Assembly (NCBI GenBank): GCA_001579985.1
Contig: LRSR01005257.1
Span: forward strand, 1-20,907
DNA from: Hypsibius dujardini
Taxonomy: Eukaryota > Tardigrada > Eutardigrada > Parachela > Hypsibiidae
Direction of reading: 5' to 3'
Length of the DNA stretch: 20,907 nucleotides
Part shown: one piece after another, positions 6,783 through 19,200 of the stretch
How the letters are laid out: the number at the start of each line of letters is the position of its first letter
How positions within the stretch are numbered: the first letter of the stretch is position 1
Notes under the pieces: model-generated
Seen by the model: only the letters and a program-made list of their open reading frames with translations
What the model was told of the DNA's origin: nothing
Database searches by the model: none
Program-made: the position numbers and the translations under genes

Positions 6783-9443
6783 TCAATGGTCACCGATCTT
6801 GGTTATGGCGTCCTTGAGAATTTTGATATCAGCTGCAGAAGAGAAACAATTGGCGCGAAGTTCAACGCTCGAGCAGATTAATTCGCGAGGAAGACACGGT
6901 GACCAAACAGAGGATGGCAAAGCCTCGGGCGTGGCTTTCATATTATACACAAATTACTCGGAAAGTAATCTTTTCCATAAATGTATGTGAAACTTACTTT
7001 CAATATCGCGAACCAGGCCCCTTAGGTGTTCCTTCTTGTGTAGGACCTCAACACTGCTGGTGTAGGCGTTATATCGCAATGAAAACGGTCGTGGAATTTG
7101 GGTGATCCACCCCCTAAATGTATCGAACCGGTTTGTCATTAGCCGGAGAATCACCTTTAACGACCGCAAAATTGAATGCGTCATGGGATTACGCTAATTT
7201 TTCTCTCATGTCTTGGAAGCTCTCAGCCACGAAATAGACGTCCTGAAACCGTGTAATGGGATAGGGCGTGGCGGCCACTACATCCGGGTCGAGTGGCACA
7301 CGTTTGGCGTCATCGGTGAGACAACGCTACAGGAAAAAGAACTGACGGTCATAAATGCAGACATGGACAACAAACCCAAGAGGGCTTAACAATACTTACC
7401 TCGAGTTCTCCAAAGGAAGACAGCAGAGCGCCCCCATAGACCCGCGTGTTAGCTCCGTTATTTTCCCGGCACAGACCGAACTCCACGGTGTACCAGTACA
7501 ACTGCGAAATTAAAACAACTTTCAACATCAACACACTCGCAGCGTTATTGACCGCGTCAGTCCGAAGCGTACGTTCCCAAGTTTTTCGATCCATTCGTCG
7601 GGTGCTCCGAGCGAAGCGAGCCCAATTTCTTGCGAAAACTGTGCGAATTCGGGATCACAGAACAGCGGCACATGACCCAGATATTCATGGCAAATGTCCG
7701 GCTCCGGCGTGTACTGCGGCGATGAATGGTGGCGGATGTACTGCGTGGCCTGAAAGACCCTGTAAGGAAAATAAAGACCCTGTAAGGAAATTTCCAGTCA
7801 CGCAACCAGAAGGAACCTGCGTGATGTGGCGCCGACCGTGAACACTTCAGACGTAGCGAAAAACGTTTGTGCTCAACGGTTCCCCTAATAAATGCACCTG
7901 AAAGCCAAGCCGGCAAGATAATCGCGAAAGTCCACGAGTCCGGGACTCGGACGCAGACGGAATCCTGTGCGACCTGAAAATAACACAAAAGTCAACTTCT
8001 AGAAATGCGTGTTGCTGGATTTGCCCAATTACTTCTTAAAAAGTTTGAGATGTCCTCCATCTGGGGAATTTTATGCTCGCTCAAGCCAAGGTGCTTGATG
8101 AGGAGCTGAAAGTTTCTGTTGTAAGTTTCGCAGGCGTGGGTGGGATATAGATTGGTTAGCTGGCGATAGACCTCGCCCCTATCAAAACAAAGCGAATGAG
8201 TTTAAGTTTTCAGTACAAGGTACACTTATTCTTTCTTCGGTCATACCATGTCGCAGTTTCTTCGGCGTTATACTCCACGTACGGTATCGGCTGACCCCTT
8301 CATATCGTAAGAGAAATGCCATCGAAAAATGTCGCAGCTGCGGTTTAAGCCGCAGGGGTAGAACTTGTGCTGGACCTTAACTGCCTGCTGCTTAAAGTAC
8401 TTACAAAACATATTTGGCGCCAATGTCCGCGAATGTTTGTCGCCGGCTGCGATAAGTTGCGTCCGTGAAGCTCTGCAAAAACACCCTTGATAAATGTTAT
8501 GAGGAAGTGAAAACAGTACGGTCCTTTTCAATTAACATGTAGATTAAAGCCTCTAAGCGAGCATCATAAGCCGTACCGGATGGTCGCTACCTAGTTCCTC
8601 GCCACACTGTAGCGTCTTGGAATTGTGCTCAATTAACTCCTGCATGGTCGTGGCGAACCATGGCACATCCGGGAAGTTAGCCATCTCTTCCCGTGCTGTA
8701 AGTGGTATGCCCTTCAGGTGCTGACGTGGGCTTCCAACTGCAACCTGAACCTCAACTCCTGGCAATGCCTCAACTAGACGAACTGTCTGATCCAACACAT
8801 CTTGGTTTGATTCCGAGAGTTTTAGGAATACGTCGGAGAAGTCGGACTTCTTTGACGGCCGTGTTTCCACATGTAGCACGCTGACATTTTGCGCCTATAA
8901 CGGAATAAAAACCAACAGATAGTTAAAAGGTTTTGCTAAACCACATGCACTACAAATTTGACCGTAATAAAAATTAAATATAACAACATGCATGGAATAT
9001 GCATGGAATATGCATGGAACATGCATGGAATGTGCCTGGAATATGCATGGAATGCGCCTGGAATGTGCATGGAATATGCATGGAATGTGCCTGGAATATG
9101 CATGGAATATGCCTGGAATATGACTGGAATATGCATGGAATATGCATGGAATGTGCCTGGAATGTGCCTGGAATGTGCCTGGATTATGCATGGAATATGC
9201 ATGGAATATACATGGAATATACATGGAACATGCATGGAATATACATGGAATATGCCTGGAATGTGCCTGGAATGTGCCTGGAATGTGCCTGGAATGTGCC
9301 TGGAATGTGCGTGGAATGTGCCTGGATTATGCATGGAATATGTTCTTTCTTACCTGTACGATTTTTAGAATCTGCAGCAGGCTACCGGTGCTGTCGGCCG
9401 GAAGGTTGATGACCATATCCAGTGAAATGTTTGAGGTTGCCAT
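6783..9443 (-). CDS. PAH: Phenylalanine-4-hydroxylase (aromatic amino acid hydroxylase)
   Basis: Converts phenylalanine to tyrosine with iron, O2 and tetrahydrobiopterin in the cytosol. Eleven exons: 9443-9354, 8894-8577, 8472-8405, 8297-8247, 8178-8033, 7973-7898, 7759-7573, 7501-7400, 7326-7193, 7113-6998, 6832-6783. All introns are GT-AG, phases agree, and the total is 1338 nt, 445 residues (human PAH 452). An in-frame TGA precedes the ATG. Residues 5-90 form an ACT regulatory domain (GSL 20-22, VETRPS 39-44, matching GAL and IESRPS of human PAH). The catalytic domain starts near VPWF 107-110 and includes [35 protein letters not shown] with iron ligands His274 and His279, and YTVEFGLC with Glu319. 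[12 protein letters not shown] and [18 protein letters not shown] follow, then a short C-terminal tetramerisation helix. PAH rather than tryptophan or tyrosine hydroxylase is favoured by FRLRP and [10 protein letters not shown]. Tyrosine feeds cuticle tanning and melanin. Confidence 0.93.
7753..7790 (-). repeat. Tandemly duplicated 3' splice site before PAH exon 7
   Basis: An 18-bp string (aaagaccctgtaaggaaa on the plus strand) occurs at 7753-7770 and 7773-7790, period 20 bp. On the transcribed strand each copy reads tttccttacag followed by GGTCTTT, so both the pyrimidine tract and the acceptor are duplicated. Only the exon-proximal AG (exon from 7759) keeps frame; the other adds 20 nt. Confidence 0.88.
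8993..9342 (-). repeat. 11-bp minisatellite, 31.8 copies, in PAH intron 1
   Basis: On the plus strand 31 full copies plus 9 bp of tggaatRtgcM, with no indels across 350 bp. About 13 copies contain GGAATG (CATTCC on the transcribed strand), the core of the TEAD/Scalloped site. The period is not a multiple of three and the unit lacks stops, so all frames stay open; the 100-136-residue frames here (both strands) are artefacts. The array ends about 11 bp from the exon 1 donor. Confidence 0.95.
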
Positions 9444-10237
9444 TTTACCGGTCTTCTGGTGTTGTTTTCAGTGGTAGATGATGGAATCCAATTTTTCTCC
9501 TGTGATCGGAATCCACGAGAACAAACCTGTTCAATAAAATACAGCCTGTAAACGATAAAAAAGTCTGCTTCCTACATGGATGCTTCCTTACCGCGGTTTA
9601 GATTTCAGTTGTGCCACTTTTTCTAATCACAACGGAGTCTGAAGGTTGAGACTCTTTCAGCTCAGAATGACTTTAAAAAGTGCCGCCAGGAATCAGCAAC
9701 TAAGAGAGCGATACACGGCTTGACTGCTTCCTCTAAACATATTTGAACAGAGGCGCCACATATCGCGAGCGCCGAGCTATTAAACTGCGCATGGACAGAC
9801 GACATGTGAGATAATCCGTAATCGTAATTGCTCCAGGTTACACACTTTGTGAGAAGCAATTTTGAGTGTTCGCAGCTTCTTGGACGACGCAGACGTGCGT
9901 GCATTTTGCACCTTCATTCGAAGCAGAGGCGGCCAAGGTCCATTGTGTGTGCTTCGCTCAATGGTAAAAATGATAGTTATCTTGACTGAGTATATATAAA
10001 CACACAACTGCGCCAGGAATTTCCCCAAGGCAGCAAAAAATATGCCAAAACTATTTGGCAGTTCTCCGAAAAAAAAGATGTCTTAAGAAATATTCTCTTC
10101 ATCGTTATAACCAGAGTTCTGGTTACCCTCAGATGAGCTAAATACATTCTGTACAGACGTTCTCGCGCTGTTATTAGTCGGTCTTGCATTCCTCGCTTCT
10201 TCCACCTGACCCCTTTCTTGGGTCCCGTCCACCGTGA
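9444..10237. other. Interval between PAH start and chitin synthase stop
   Basis: This must hold the PAH promoter and 5' UTR and the chitin synthase 3' UTR, all on the minus strand. A TATATATA box-like stretch near 9990-9999 could serve PAH, but it lies about 550 bp from the ATG. No AATAAA for chitin synthase is visible. A second open frame runs past the chitin synthase stop to 10083. The other open frames (9662-10189) show no domain. Confidence 0.5.
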
Positions 10238-13200
10238 TCACCGTCGGTTTCGGCCCATCTTTGCCCCCAAGGTCCTCATCCCCTGCTTCTTGTTGTTGCG
10301 ACTCGACCACTTCTTCTTCAAGCCCAACACCGGGGTGAACTGTGACGTGAAGGACTTGACCCTTCCCGGGATCCTCCGCACACCGCCTTCCTCCGGGTCA
10401 TCCGTCTGCTCGCCGGAATTGACGCTCTGCCCGTCGGAGACCTCCTCCGTGCGGTTCTGCTGCAACGCCTGGAAGCGCTTCCGGAACGCGACATCCAACG
10501 TCCGCGTCTTGGCACGCGATCGTCGGTGATTCTCCAGATGCTGGATCATATGTCGGTTCCGGTTGCGCACACTCGGGTCGCCTTCTTCGGAAGACCCGGT
10601 GATTTCCCCGCTCTCCATGCTCATCAGTTCGTCTTCGTCTATCCCGCGCAGTGCCTGAAGAGCTCTGGCAATTTCCACGGCATTGCGCTCGATGAATTCG
10701 TCATCGGAAATGTCCTTGATGTTGGGACGACAGCAGAAGAGCTCGGTCGAGGCGAGGATGTGGGAGATGGTACCGAACCGATGGAACAACATCGCTATGA
10801 ATTGAATGACCAAGATCAGCAGGAAGAAGAAGACGAAGACCACTCCGATGGGTTCGAGTTTGAGGTAGACGAGTTCGGTCTTCGGGCAAAGGGTCGTCTC
10901 CACCGGGAGAGGCAGGGCGGAGAGGTTTTTCGTGAGGCTGGCCAGAAGACCGTACATCGCGGGGTCCGAGAGACCTTTGGCCATTCCGAATACGCTGGTG
11001 CAGTTGACCCAGGTGAGATTGGTGCGGAACCCGATCGGCCAGACGATGTGCAGTTCGTCTTTGCGCAGCTGGAGGAGGAAGACGATGAGTACGAAGAGAC
11101 AGTTGATCATGAAGAAGCCGAGGGCCACTTTGTTGCGGAGAGCTTTGAGTTCGCGGGATACGCGGTCTTGCAGTTCAATGTCATTCTCCAGAGGGTGAAG
11201 ATATCTAATAAAATTAATATTATTCATAAAAGCACAGTAAAAAACCCGTTGCACTTAATATTTATTAACAAACCTAACCATAAACACATTTTAACAATTC
11301 GACCAACAAATCGACAAGAAAAATATAATAAAATTACACAACAATAAATAGGGAGAAAATTAGTTAGTTACTTGCCTGGTAATAAGGTCTTTCCAGAAGA
11401 TTTGTTCGTTGCCGGTCAGGTAGTCACTCTCAGCCAATTTCAGTACCCTGTCATCCAACCAGGATGGATGAAGCGGATTCGACGGCATCATGGCCAATGG
11501 TGCCTGATTGCGCGGAAAGTTCATCCGCTGATTTCTCTCCAGTGTCGTCATCGCCCGGTAATCAGCATGCATGAAGTGCGGATCTATCTCCATATTCAGT
11601 CGCCGATTCATCAGATCGAGTTTCTGCTTCAGCTCCTCAATGCCCTGACAGAGGACCTGGGTCTTCTCCGACTCCTCCTTCTGATGCATGCAGAACATGA
11701 ATTTGCATAAGTTTCCGCAGCCGAAGATGACATTCCCGTCTTCCTGTTCGGGCACTTGACCGGGGTTCTGCTTCTTGCGCCACCAGTTGAAGATCATGTT
11801 GGTTTTCTGCGGCTGCTCCTGGGCGGTAGCGTCGCTCAGACCGCCGAAGGTCTCACGGGTTCCCCACGTCACTATATTGAGATTGGTCAGGGAGTAGATC
11901 ATGAGGAGGAGATACATGGCCGGGATGGCGAGGAAGTATTCAAGACCGTGAACGATGCAGAGGAATTCCTGAAAAAAAATAGTTCAAAATGCCGAATATA
12001 AAAAACAGTTGAATAAAATTACTAAAAATACCAATCATTCGGTACGTATGAAAATAAAAAGCGCTAGCATGTGAGTGTGGAAAATTATTTTCAGGGCTAA
12101 CTAGATTGCTTAGTTTAACCGACCTGAGGATGTAGACACGCTGCCAAGAAAAATGTCCCCACCAAGGCAATCATGAAAATGGTTCCAGGCGATGCTATAC
12201 CGTCGTCCTTAATTTGAATCGCCGTTCCCACCGCCACGGCCATCATCAGCAAGGCATAAGCCCCTGACAATACTTTCGCGAAGAGCAACTGCACTTTGGG
12301 AGGGGCTAAAAAACAGCACGCAATAAAGAGCATAATCGGCGTGGCATTGGCCATAAACGAGGTCCAGTTGTCGATCTTAAAGGCAGCCACCATGGCACCG
12401 CAGATCATGAGAAAGATGGTCCCGGCCGAGAGGATGGTCCCCAGCATCATGCAGCTCTGGTAGATGATGTACAGAATGGAGATGTTGTCGTTGGCTTTGA
12501 TGGTGTGCCGGTAGTCCAGCAGCAGATCCATGATGTTGGCCAAGGTCGACGGAATCCAGCGCCGGCGTTGATTGAAGAACTCATCGAAGCCTTCCGGTGC
12601 GTGGGTGTAGGCGTCCGCGGCGGCACAGTACTCCACACGGTAGCCGCGCTGTAGCAGCAGCGTGCACAGCCAGCGGTCTTCACCCTGATCGAACTGCACG
12701 TAGTCCATGGCACGGTCGGACTTTGTGGTGTACTTTCGCATCACGTTATCGTCCATGAGGGCCTTCGCGCGGAAAAGGCTGAAACATCCCGGACTGCAGA
12801 GGACGCAGCCGATCATGTGTTCGGTCGCTTTCTGGAGCCAATGCCCGATGGCGTATTCGAATCTCTGGTACCAGACCATGGGACCTAATAGTAAATTATC
12901 AAGCGGGATTACAGCGAGAGTGCCATTTAGATGCGAAGAGTCGGTGTAAACGAACCTCCTCCAGTAGGGTGAATGCGTCCGCAGGCTGCGCCGACTTTTG
13001 GGTTCTTCTTCATCAGATCGACCAGCAGTTGCACTGCATGCGGCATGAAGTCAATGTCACCATCCAGTGTTAAAATGTAGGTGTTCTCAGCGATGACGTC
13101 CTTTCTCGCGACCTCCATTTCCTGATCCATTAACCGGTGGCCGAGGAGGTAGTACCAGCACATGACCTAAGTTGGATTACGTACCAGCATTAATAATGTG

Positions 13201-16200
13201 ACACGTGTACTGTGGATCCTCTATCATTAATTGGCGTTCTAGTTATAGTACGAAATGTGTTGTGACTTTGAGTGGAGAGTTCACGTGGCGTGTGTTCACG
13301 GCTGCTAGATGTGTGTAGCTTGTCAAGCTTGGCTGGAATTGTATTATGTTTGAAATGAATGAGGTTTACGGCCTGGCTGGGAAGTGAACGAACCTGACTC
13401 CATCGTTTTCGTTGCCGTATCTTTGCAGTGTCTTTGAGGTGGACCACGAGGGTATTCTTGCCCGGCATGGTCCACACCAAGCGACCGCCGTACGGAGTTG
13501 GAATCTTCCTGGGCGGTCGCAGGTAGACGTTGCACTGGTGGACTGCGCTGGCGGCCTTGTCAATCACTTCCAGCAGCTGCCGCACAAAACGATTCATCAG
13601 CCGGTGTTCCCCACCGGGATGAAGTGCGTCACTTGGAGCAGCTTCGAAGGCGTCATCAAAAATAATATGGGCTGAAACGAAACAACGAACGCAGATGCTT
13701 GAAACTAGGCTGTGATCACCCAGTGTAATGAAAGGTAATGTACCTTCGAACTCGTAGTAGTCGGGGTCCAGGCCGTTAATGAACTGCAGCGCGTTCCTTC
13801 GCGCACTCTGATCTTCATCCATTCGCATGACCGACTTGAGGACCTGCATCATCTCCGGGGTTGTCTCATGCCACATCGTGGCACAGGCAAAGATCTTAGT
13901 GACCGAGTCACAGCCCTTTCCAAGGTCATCTATACCGGGCCGAAGCTTGTCCACACCCGGGGTCTCATACATGTCATCCCCAATCACGGGTTTCTCTTCA
14001 ATCCGTTTCACGAGCTCCTAAAGAAAAAATCACCGGTAATTGACAGAGTAACCGAGACAATGGTTGGTTTAAACGTTTCTCCATCTAGCTCACTCACGTC
14101 AACTTTGACTTCCGGATCGTCGTCCATTCGGCGGTTCAACGCGAGAGATTGGTCGACCAGCAATCCTTCGTACATCGGCGTGATAAATAGCCTACAATAA
14201 ATATTCCAGAATCAGACTAATAATAATAACAATAATAATAACATAGAGCAAACATACAACCCGCTTGCTCGAATCACCAGCATTACATCCGTTGAAAAAT
14301 CTATCATTGATTAGTAATTAATTTTGGAAAAAACGATTCTGCATCGACCGGATGCATCCAGATCAAAACACACGGCCAAAGTATTGAGCTGCCCGAGTTG
14401 GAAGTTGATTTGCTTGCATTATCAGAATAGCTCTTATAAATATAGCATAATTCCGTCAGTCAAGTATTTTGGCCGTGGGCTTTCCATGACTGTTGTACCT
14501 CAAGACGGTAACGGCGTCATTCGACCTTTTCTACCATCCTCTAAACTCGCTAACTGGTACTGATCATCTGTGATATTAGCGTAAATCGTAAATAGGCGTT
14601 GTAGGTAATTAAATGAGGTTCAAGACTAGATCTGTTACAAAGTGACATTTGTGTCTTGTCTTGTCGTTGTACCTGTCGGTCTTAGCCAGCCGTTCCGCCT
14701 TGGGCATCCAAATATGCAGGGTGATCCAGGTTTGAGAGAAGAGCCACAGTATCCACACCCACGTTTGGTCGCGGAAGAACAGGTCCTGGATCACATCACC
14801 CTGAAAGCACGACCAGTACAGCGTCTCCGGAATAATGCTCGTCATGAAGCATCCATTGCCTGCGCGAACACCGCAAATCGTGATCAGCAGTGAAGCCACC
14901 GCTGGGACCGTCAAACTCAACGGGAACGCAAAGGAGAAGCGCTGCATGCCGATTTTGCAGGCAAACTTGGCGGTCTCGTAGCAGATGTAGCTGGCCACAA
15001 TCTGGATCAGCAGCACCCACAGCGACACGTAGCTTTGAATGATGGTCGGCTTGACAGATGGCGCTGCGGTAGTGGCATTGCCGACCGCAGCTGTCACCGG
15101 GGTCAGGGATAAGGGGATATGCTTGAATGGCGTGCTGGTGAAGTTGAAAAGAGCTGTAGTGCCGATGGTGTACTGGCTCCATGCGGTCATCACGCCCAGC
15201 ATGACCAGGGCCTTCCAGACGGACACGACGAGGTAAGTCACATAGCGGGACTTTCGAAGGAGCTCCTTGCGTTTAGCGATAGTCCGCACGAAGGCGAAGG
15301 ATGAATTTTGTCGGCATAGATAGTTCTCCCACCAGGGGATGGAGACGAGGACGAAGGCGATGGGCCAGGTCCAGAAGTCTTTGACTTCCGATAAAGCTAG
15401 TGGCCAGAGTACTATCCCAGACACCTGTTAAGTACGACAGAGGTACAGTGAGCTGTTTACGAATTTCCGTGTTTACGTATCACACTCGCAATAAAAAACA
15501 TTTGAGCACTTTCTAGTAAAGATGTAATACGAAATAATAAAGAAAATAATTAAGTACATTGAAATATAAATATGTAGTTTTATACCTGAGCTGCGAGAGC
15601 CAGCAAGTCAAGAATCATCTTCAACATGCGTCGCGATTCATTCCTCGATCTGGAGAAGAATTGCAGAATAGCGGGAACCACGCAGATGCAGTTGGTCAAC
15701 ATCGCGCCTTTGACGGCATCCAGATTAGGAAGCACTTGAAAGAAAAGGGTTCCGAGCCCGATCGTATGCAAGGTCTCTGTTAAAAATGTCTGGAAGAGAG
15801 AGAGAACAAGAGAAATAAACTTGACTGGTTAACGTGAAAGGAAGCTGTTGAAAAGGTCCTGTGTAAAGTGGTGCATAGATAAAACGTACGGCACAAAAAA
15901 GGCCCACCGATGGCCGCTTGTTTTTCTTGAATAAGAAATGCCGCAAGCAGGAGAGAAACGTGAAAAACTGCGGCGCCCAGAAGGCAAACAGCAGGATCCA
16001 TCTCCAGAATACGGCGTCGGTCAGAGGCAGTGCAACGGTGCCTGCAATTGCACGACTCGGGAGGTAAAATGAATTGCAACTGAATTTTAATGAATTGCCA
16101 TGTGGAATCTCCTCTTTTTTCACTGGACTGTACCTTGGCGTTTGCAGGAAGACACCCTCTTTCCCGGCTCCATCTGGGAGGTCATGAGCAAGACGGCAGA

Positions 16201-19200
16201 CTTTGATATCACAGCTGATACGAGGACGAGGAGAAAGGTGATGACATGCACAACGGATTTCAGGATCTGCAGTGAGACCTCGATGCATTGTGAGTGTTTC
16301 TGTAGATTCTCCATTACGCTGGGCACGGCCCGGAACACGTCCCATCCTTTCACCTCACTGCAACCGAAAAACAAATGTCTCCCAATGTGAACATTGCACT
16401 AACCGCTACATAAAACCAACTAAGTTTTGCAATTTATGTTAAAAATGCACAGTCGCGAAATTTTAAGAGCTTAATCAGTTAGTCAAACTAACAGTAAGAG
16501 TGCAACCTCTGCGCGCACGTTTGCAGGTAAATTACCAAGTGCGAGGTAAAAGTCCCAATGCCGCGCGAGTTTTGATTGGGAATAAATGCCGCGCACGACA
16601 GGACAGAAAGGGCGAAATCGTGACGTATATCAATCGAAATGGCCACAAGGCTTCTTTTTTGTTTTCAATTTTAAAAAAATAAAGGCTTTGATTATCCTTG
16701 TTTAATTCCTATGATTAAAAAAATTAATTTATTAATAAAATAATAAATTTATTTATTATAAATAATTTCGGAAAGTCTTTGTATTGTAATTTGAGAGTTT
16801 GCATGTGCTCAGTATGGGTAGAATAAAGAATTAATTGACCCATGTGAAACAAATGAGAGAAGCGACCTATCAAGGGCCGATCTGATGAGTCTGTATAATT
16901 TAAATGGACAACAACTTGACCGGATTAAGTAAAGTTCAGGAGCCATGGGTTGTTTGATCTGAAGCCGCGTACACACAGACAGACAAGTGAAAAGTCTCTT
17001 TCTCTTTCTCATGACAGAGAGCAGCACACCACAATGTATGCTGGTGTGGGTACAAGTCGACGTTCATTTGAAAGTCCAAACAGTGCGACTGACACTTGAC
17101 ATTTACGTAATGTTGTCGGGTCGTCTCCTTACCTTTCCGACGCACGTCCAGGATTCAGGCCGGTCGCTGAACCGTTATCGATGGCTAGTTCGTTGCGGAG
17201 TGCAGCCAATTGATTCCGCGTTCCGCTTCGCAGCACCGAAGCGGACTCGTAGTTCGACTGGAGGTCATCCTCGCTGTGCAACTGATGGCCGTAATTATCG
17301 GCTTTGCCGTCATCCTAGAAATAGTTTAAAAATTATAAGGAATTACTGTTATAATGATGTATAATAAATTATGATACAAAAACGTATTATTACATTGCAT
17401 AGTAAATTTAAAAGAAAACTAAAATTTAAAATATTTGCATTTGCGGAAGCTATAAAATTTACATACGTTCTTATTGTAAATTACAGACGAAAATGCTGAA
17501 CTATTATGAGCTCTCCAAACAAGGGGGCATTACGTGGCAAAGATGACCCATTTTCTGGTTTGTTCGTCCTTTTCGCGACAAATTGCCGCAGTATTTGGAA
17601 AAGCATGCCGACGCGTCTGTTGCCCTATTGTCACACGATGTTGAAATATTCAAACTATGTGGTTACTGGCGGAAAAACGTGAGTGATAGGTAATACTTCC
17701 GTAATCGGCTACAATTTCTGGTTTGGCATGTCTGTCTCTTCGCGCCAGTCTACCAGTCGTCTACATGTCTGTATTGCGGTGCGGCACGTATGCTACATGT
17801 ACTCTGTTCTGTTCTCTGTTCTGTTCTCTGTTCTGTACTCTGTTCTGTTCTCTGTTCTGTACTCTGTTCTGTTTTCTGTTCTCTGCTCTGTTCTATGTTC
17901 TGTTCTGTGTTCTGTTCTCTGTTCTGTTTTCTGTTCTGTTTTCTGTTCTGTTCTCTGTTCTGTTCTCTGTTCTGTTCTGTACAACAAACGATCTGTTCAT
18001 GCGCCAAGACGTCTGAACATACATATGGTATATACAGCTACAGAAATATTTCTACGTGAGGTCACCGTTAAATTACATTACTTGCTAGCAGGAACCCTCC
18101 GGAAACTCACTGCAGCTAAACAGGTGTGACTCACAGTAACAAACACATACGAGCAAGAAACGTTAGTTTCACCGGCCGGCACTATAGTTAAAGTGTTAAC
18201 AGAGGGACTTTTTCTACTGTAGTACGGGTACTTTATAATACTGCACAATACATAACATTGATTTTAGGCTCTCAATGCTTGCCAAAGTTAAGCAGGATAC
18301 CGATCCGACTCAGCTGTTTTGAAGTAGACGCGGTGGCTTTTCTTCATCTGACTAACATTTTGAGTCAGACAATGACGTCCAACAAATCCGTTATGACATG
18401 GATCTTTAGACATTTCTTGGCCGACCACGCCGATTGTTAGCGTATTATTTGTTCTTATTTTAAGGGCTTCTTCAGTGCTGCGTTGGGCATTTCAGTGTTT
18501 TTTTGTCACCTGCTCCCAGCGCAGAAACACAATTTCCGGCTGACATGCAACCTCGCACAGCTACAGACTGTACAGTCCTGTCTGCGCTGTCTTGTACAGT
18601 CTGTCTGCGCTGTCTGTACTGTCTGTCTGCGCTGTCTTGTACTGTCCTGTCTGTCTTGTACTGTGTCTGTCCTGTCTTGTACTGTCGTGTCTGTTGAGGA
18701 GGAATGCGACGCGCGCTCAGATCAGCACTAAGACCCGACAGGATTAGCATCTCTCTGTTGTTTAATCTTACACACGCTGATGTCAGCACATCAAGGCCGG
18801 CGACCCACTGCAGTCCCATCTCTCACCTGACAATTTGAAAATTTAAAGAGAACACATTCAATAAAACGCTTCTAGTTATTATCGGGCTTTAAATAATATT
18901 GTTTATATATATTTAATTAAAATGTTTACAGAGACTTATCAACAAATGCCAGCCAAATTGCAAAGACTGTATTGAATACCTGAGAACATTTTTGGTGCAT
19001 TATAGAACCCAATGGGCTCATGGACCCATAGGGCTAGGCAGACGATCGAATTTTATAATTTTAGCTGAATTGATCCAAAAATAGTAAAAGACGAGTTTGA
19101 CAGTTTTTTCGTTTAGTTTTTTTGTGGTCGACTTTTAAGCTTGACGTAATGAATCCTATTCTGTTGACAATTCCTGGGTGTCTGATGGGCCGAGCTGAGT

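Noticed and set aside
8895-9409. Five overlapping open frames of 109-136 residues on both strands with repeats such as MEYAWN and HSRHIP
   Set aside because: They are the 11-bp minisatellite read in all frames; the unit has no stop codon in any frame.
10526-11347. 273-residue open frame on the plus strand, rich in E and D
   Set aside because: It is antisense to the last chitin synthase exon, whose protein is clearly conserved; no domain is recognisable in the antisense frame.
15725-16345. 206-residue minus-strand frame as one continuous exon
   Set aside because: Only its central part (16041-15890) matches chitin synthase; splice sites and phases show it is an exon with flanking intron read-through.
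17683-18129. Cysteine-rich 89-148-residue frames (CSVLFSVL repeats)
   Set aside because: They are translations of the CTGTTCT repeat inside the chitin synthase intron.
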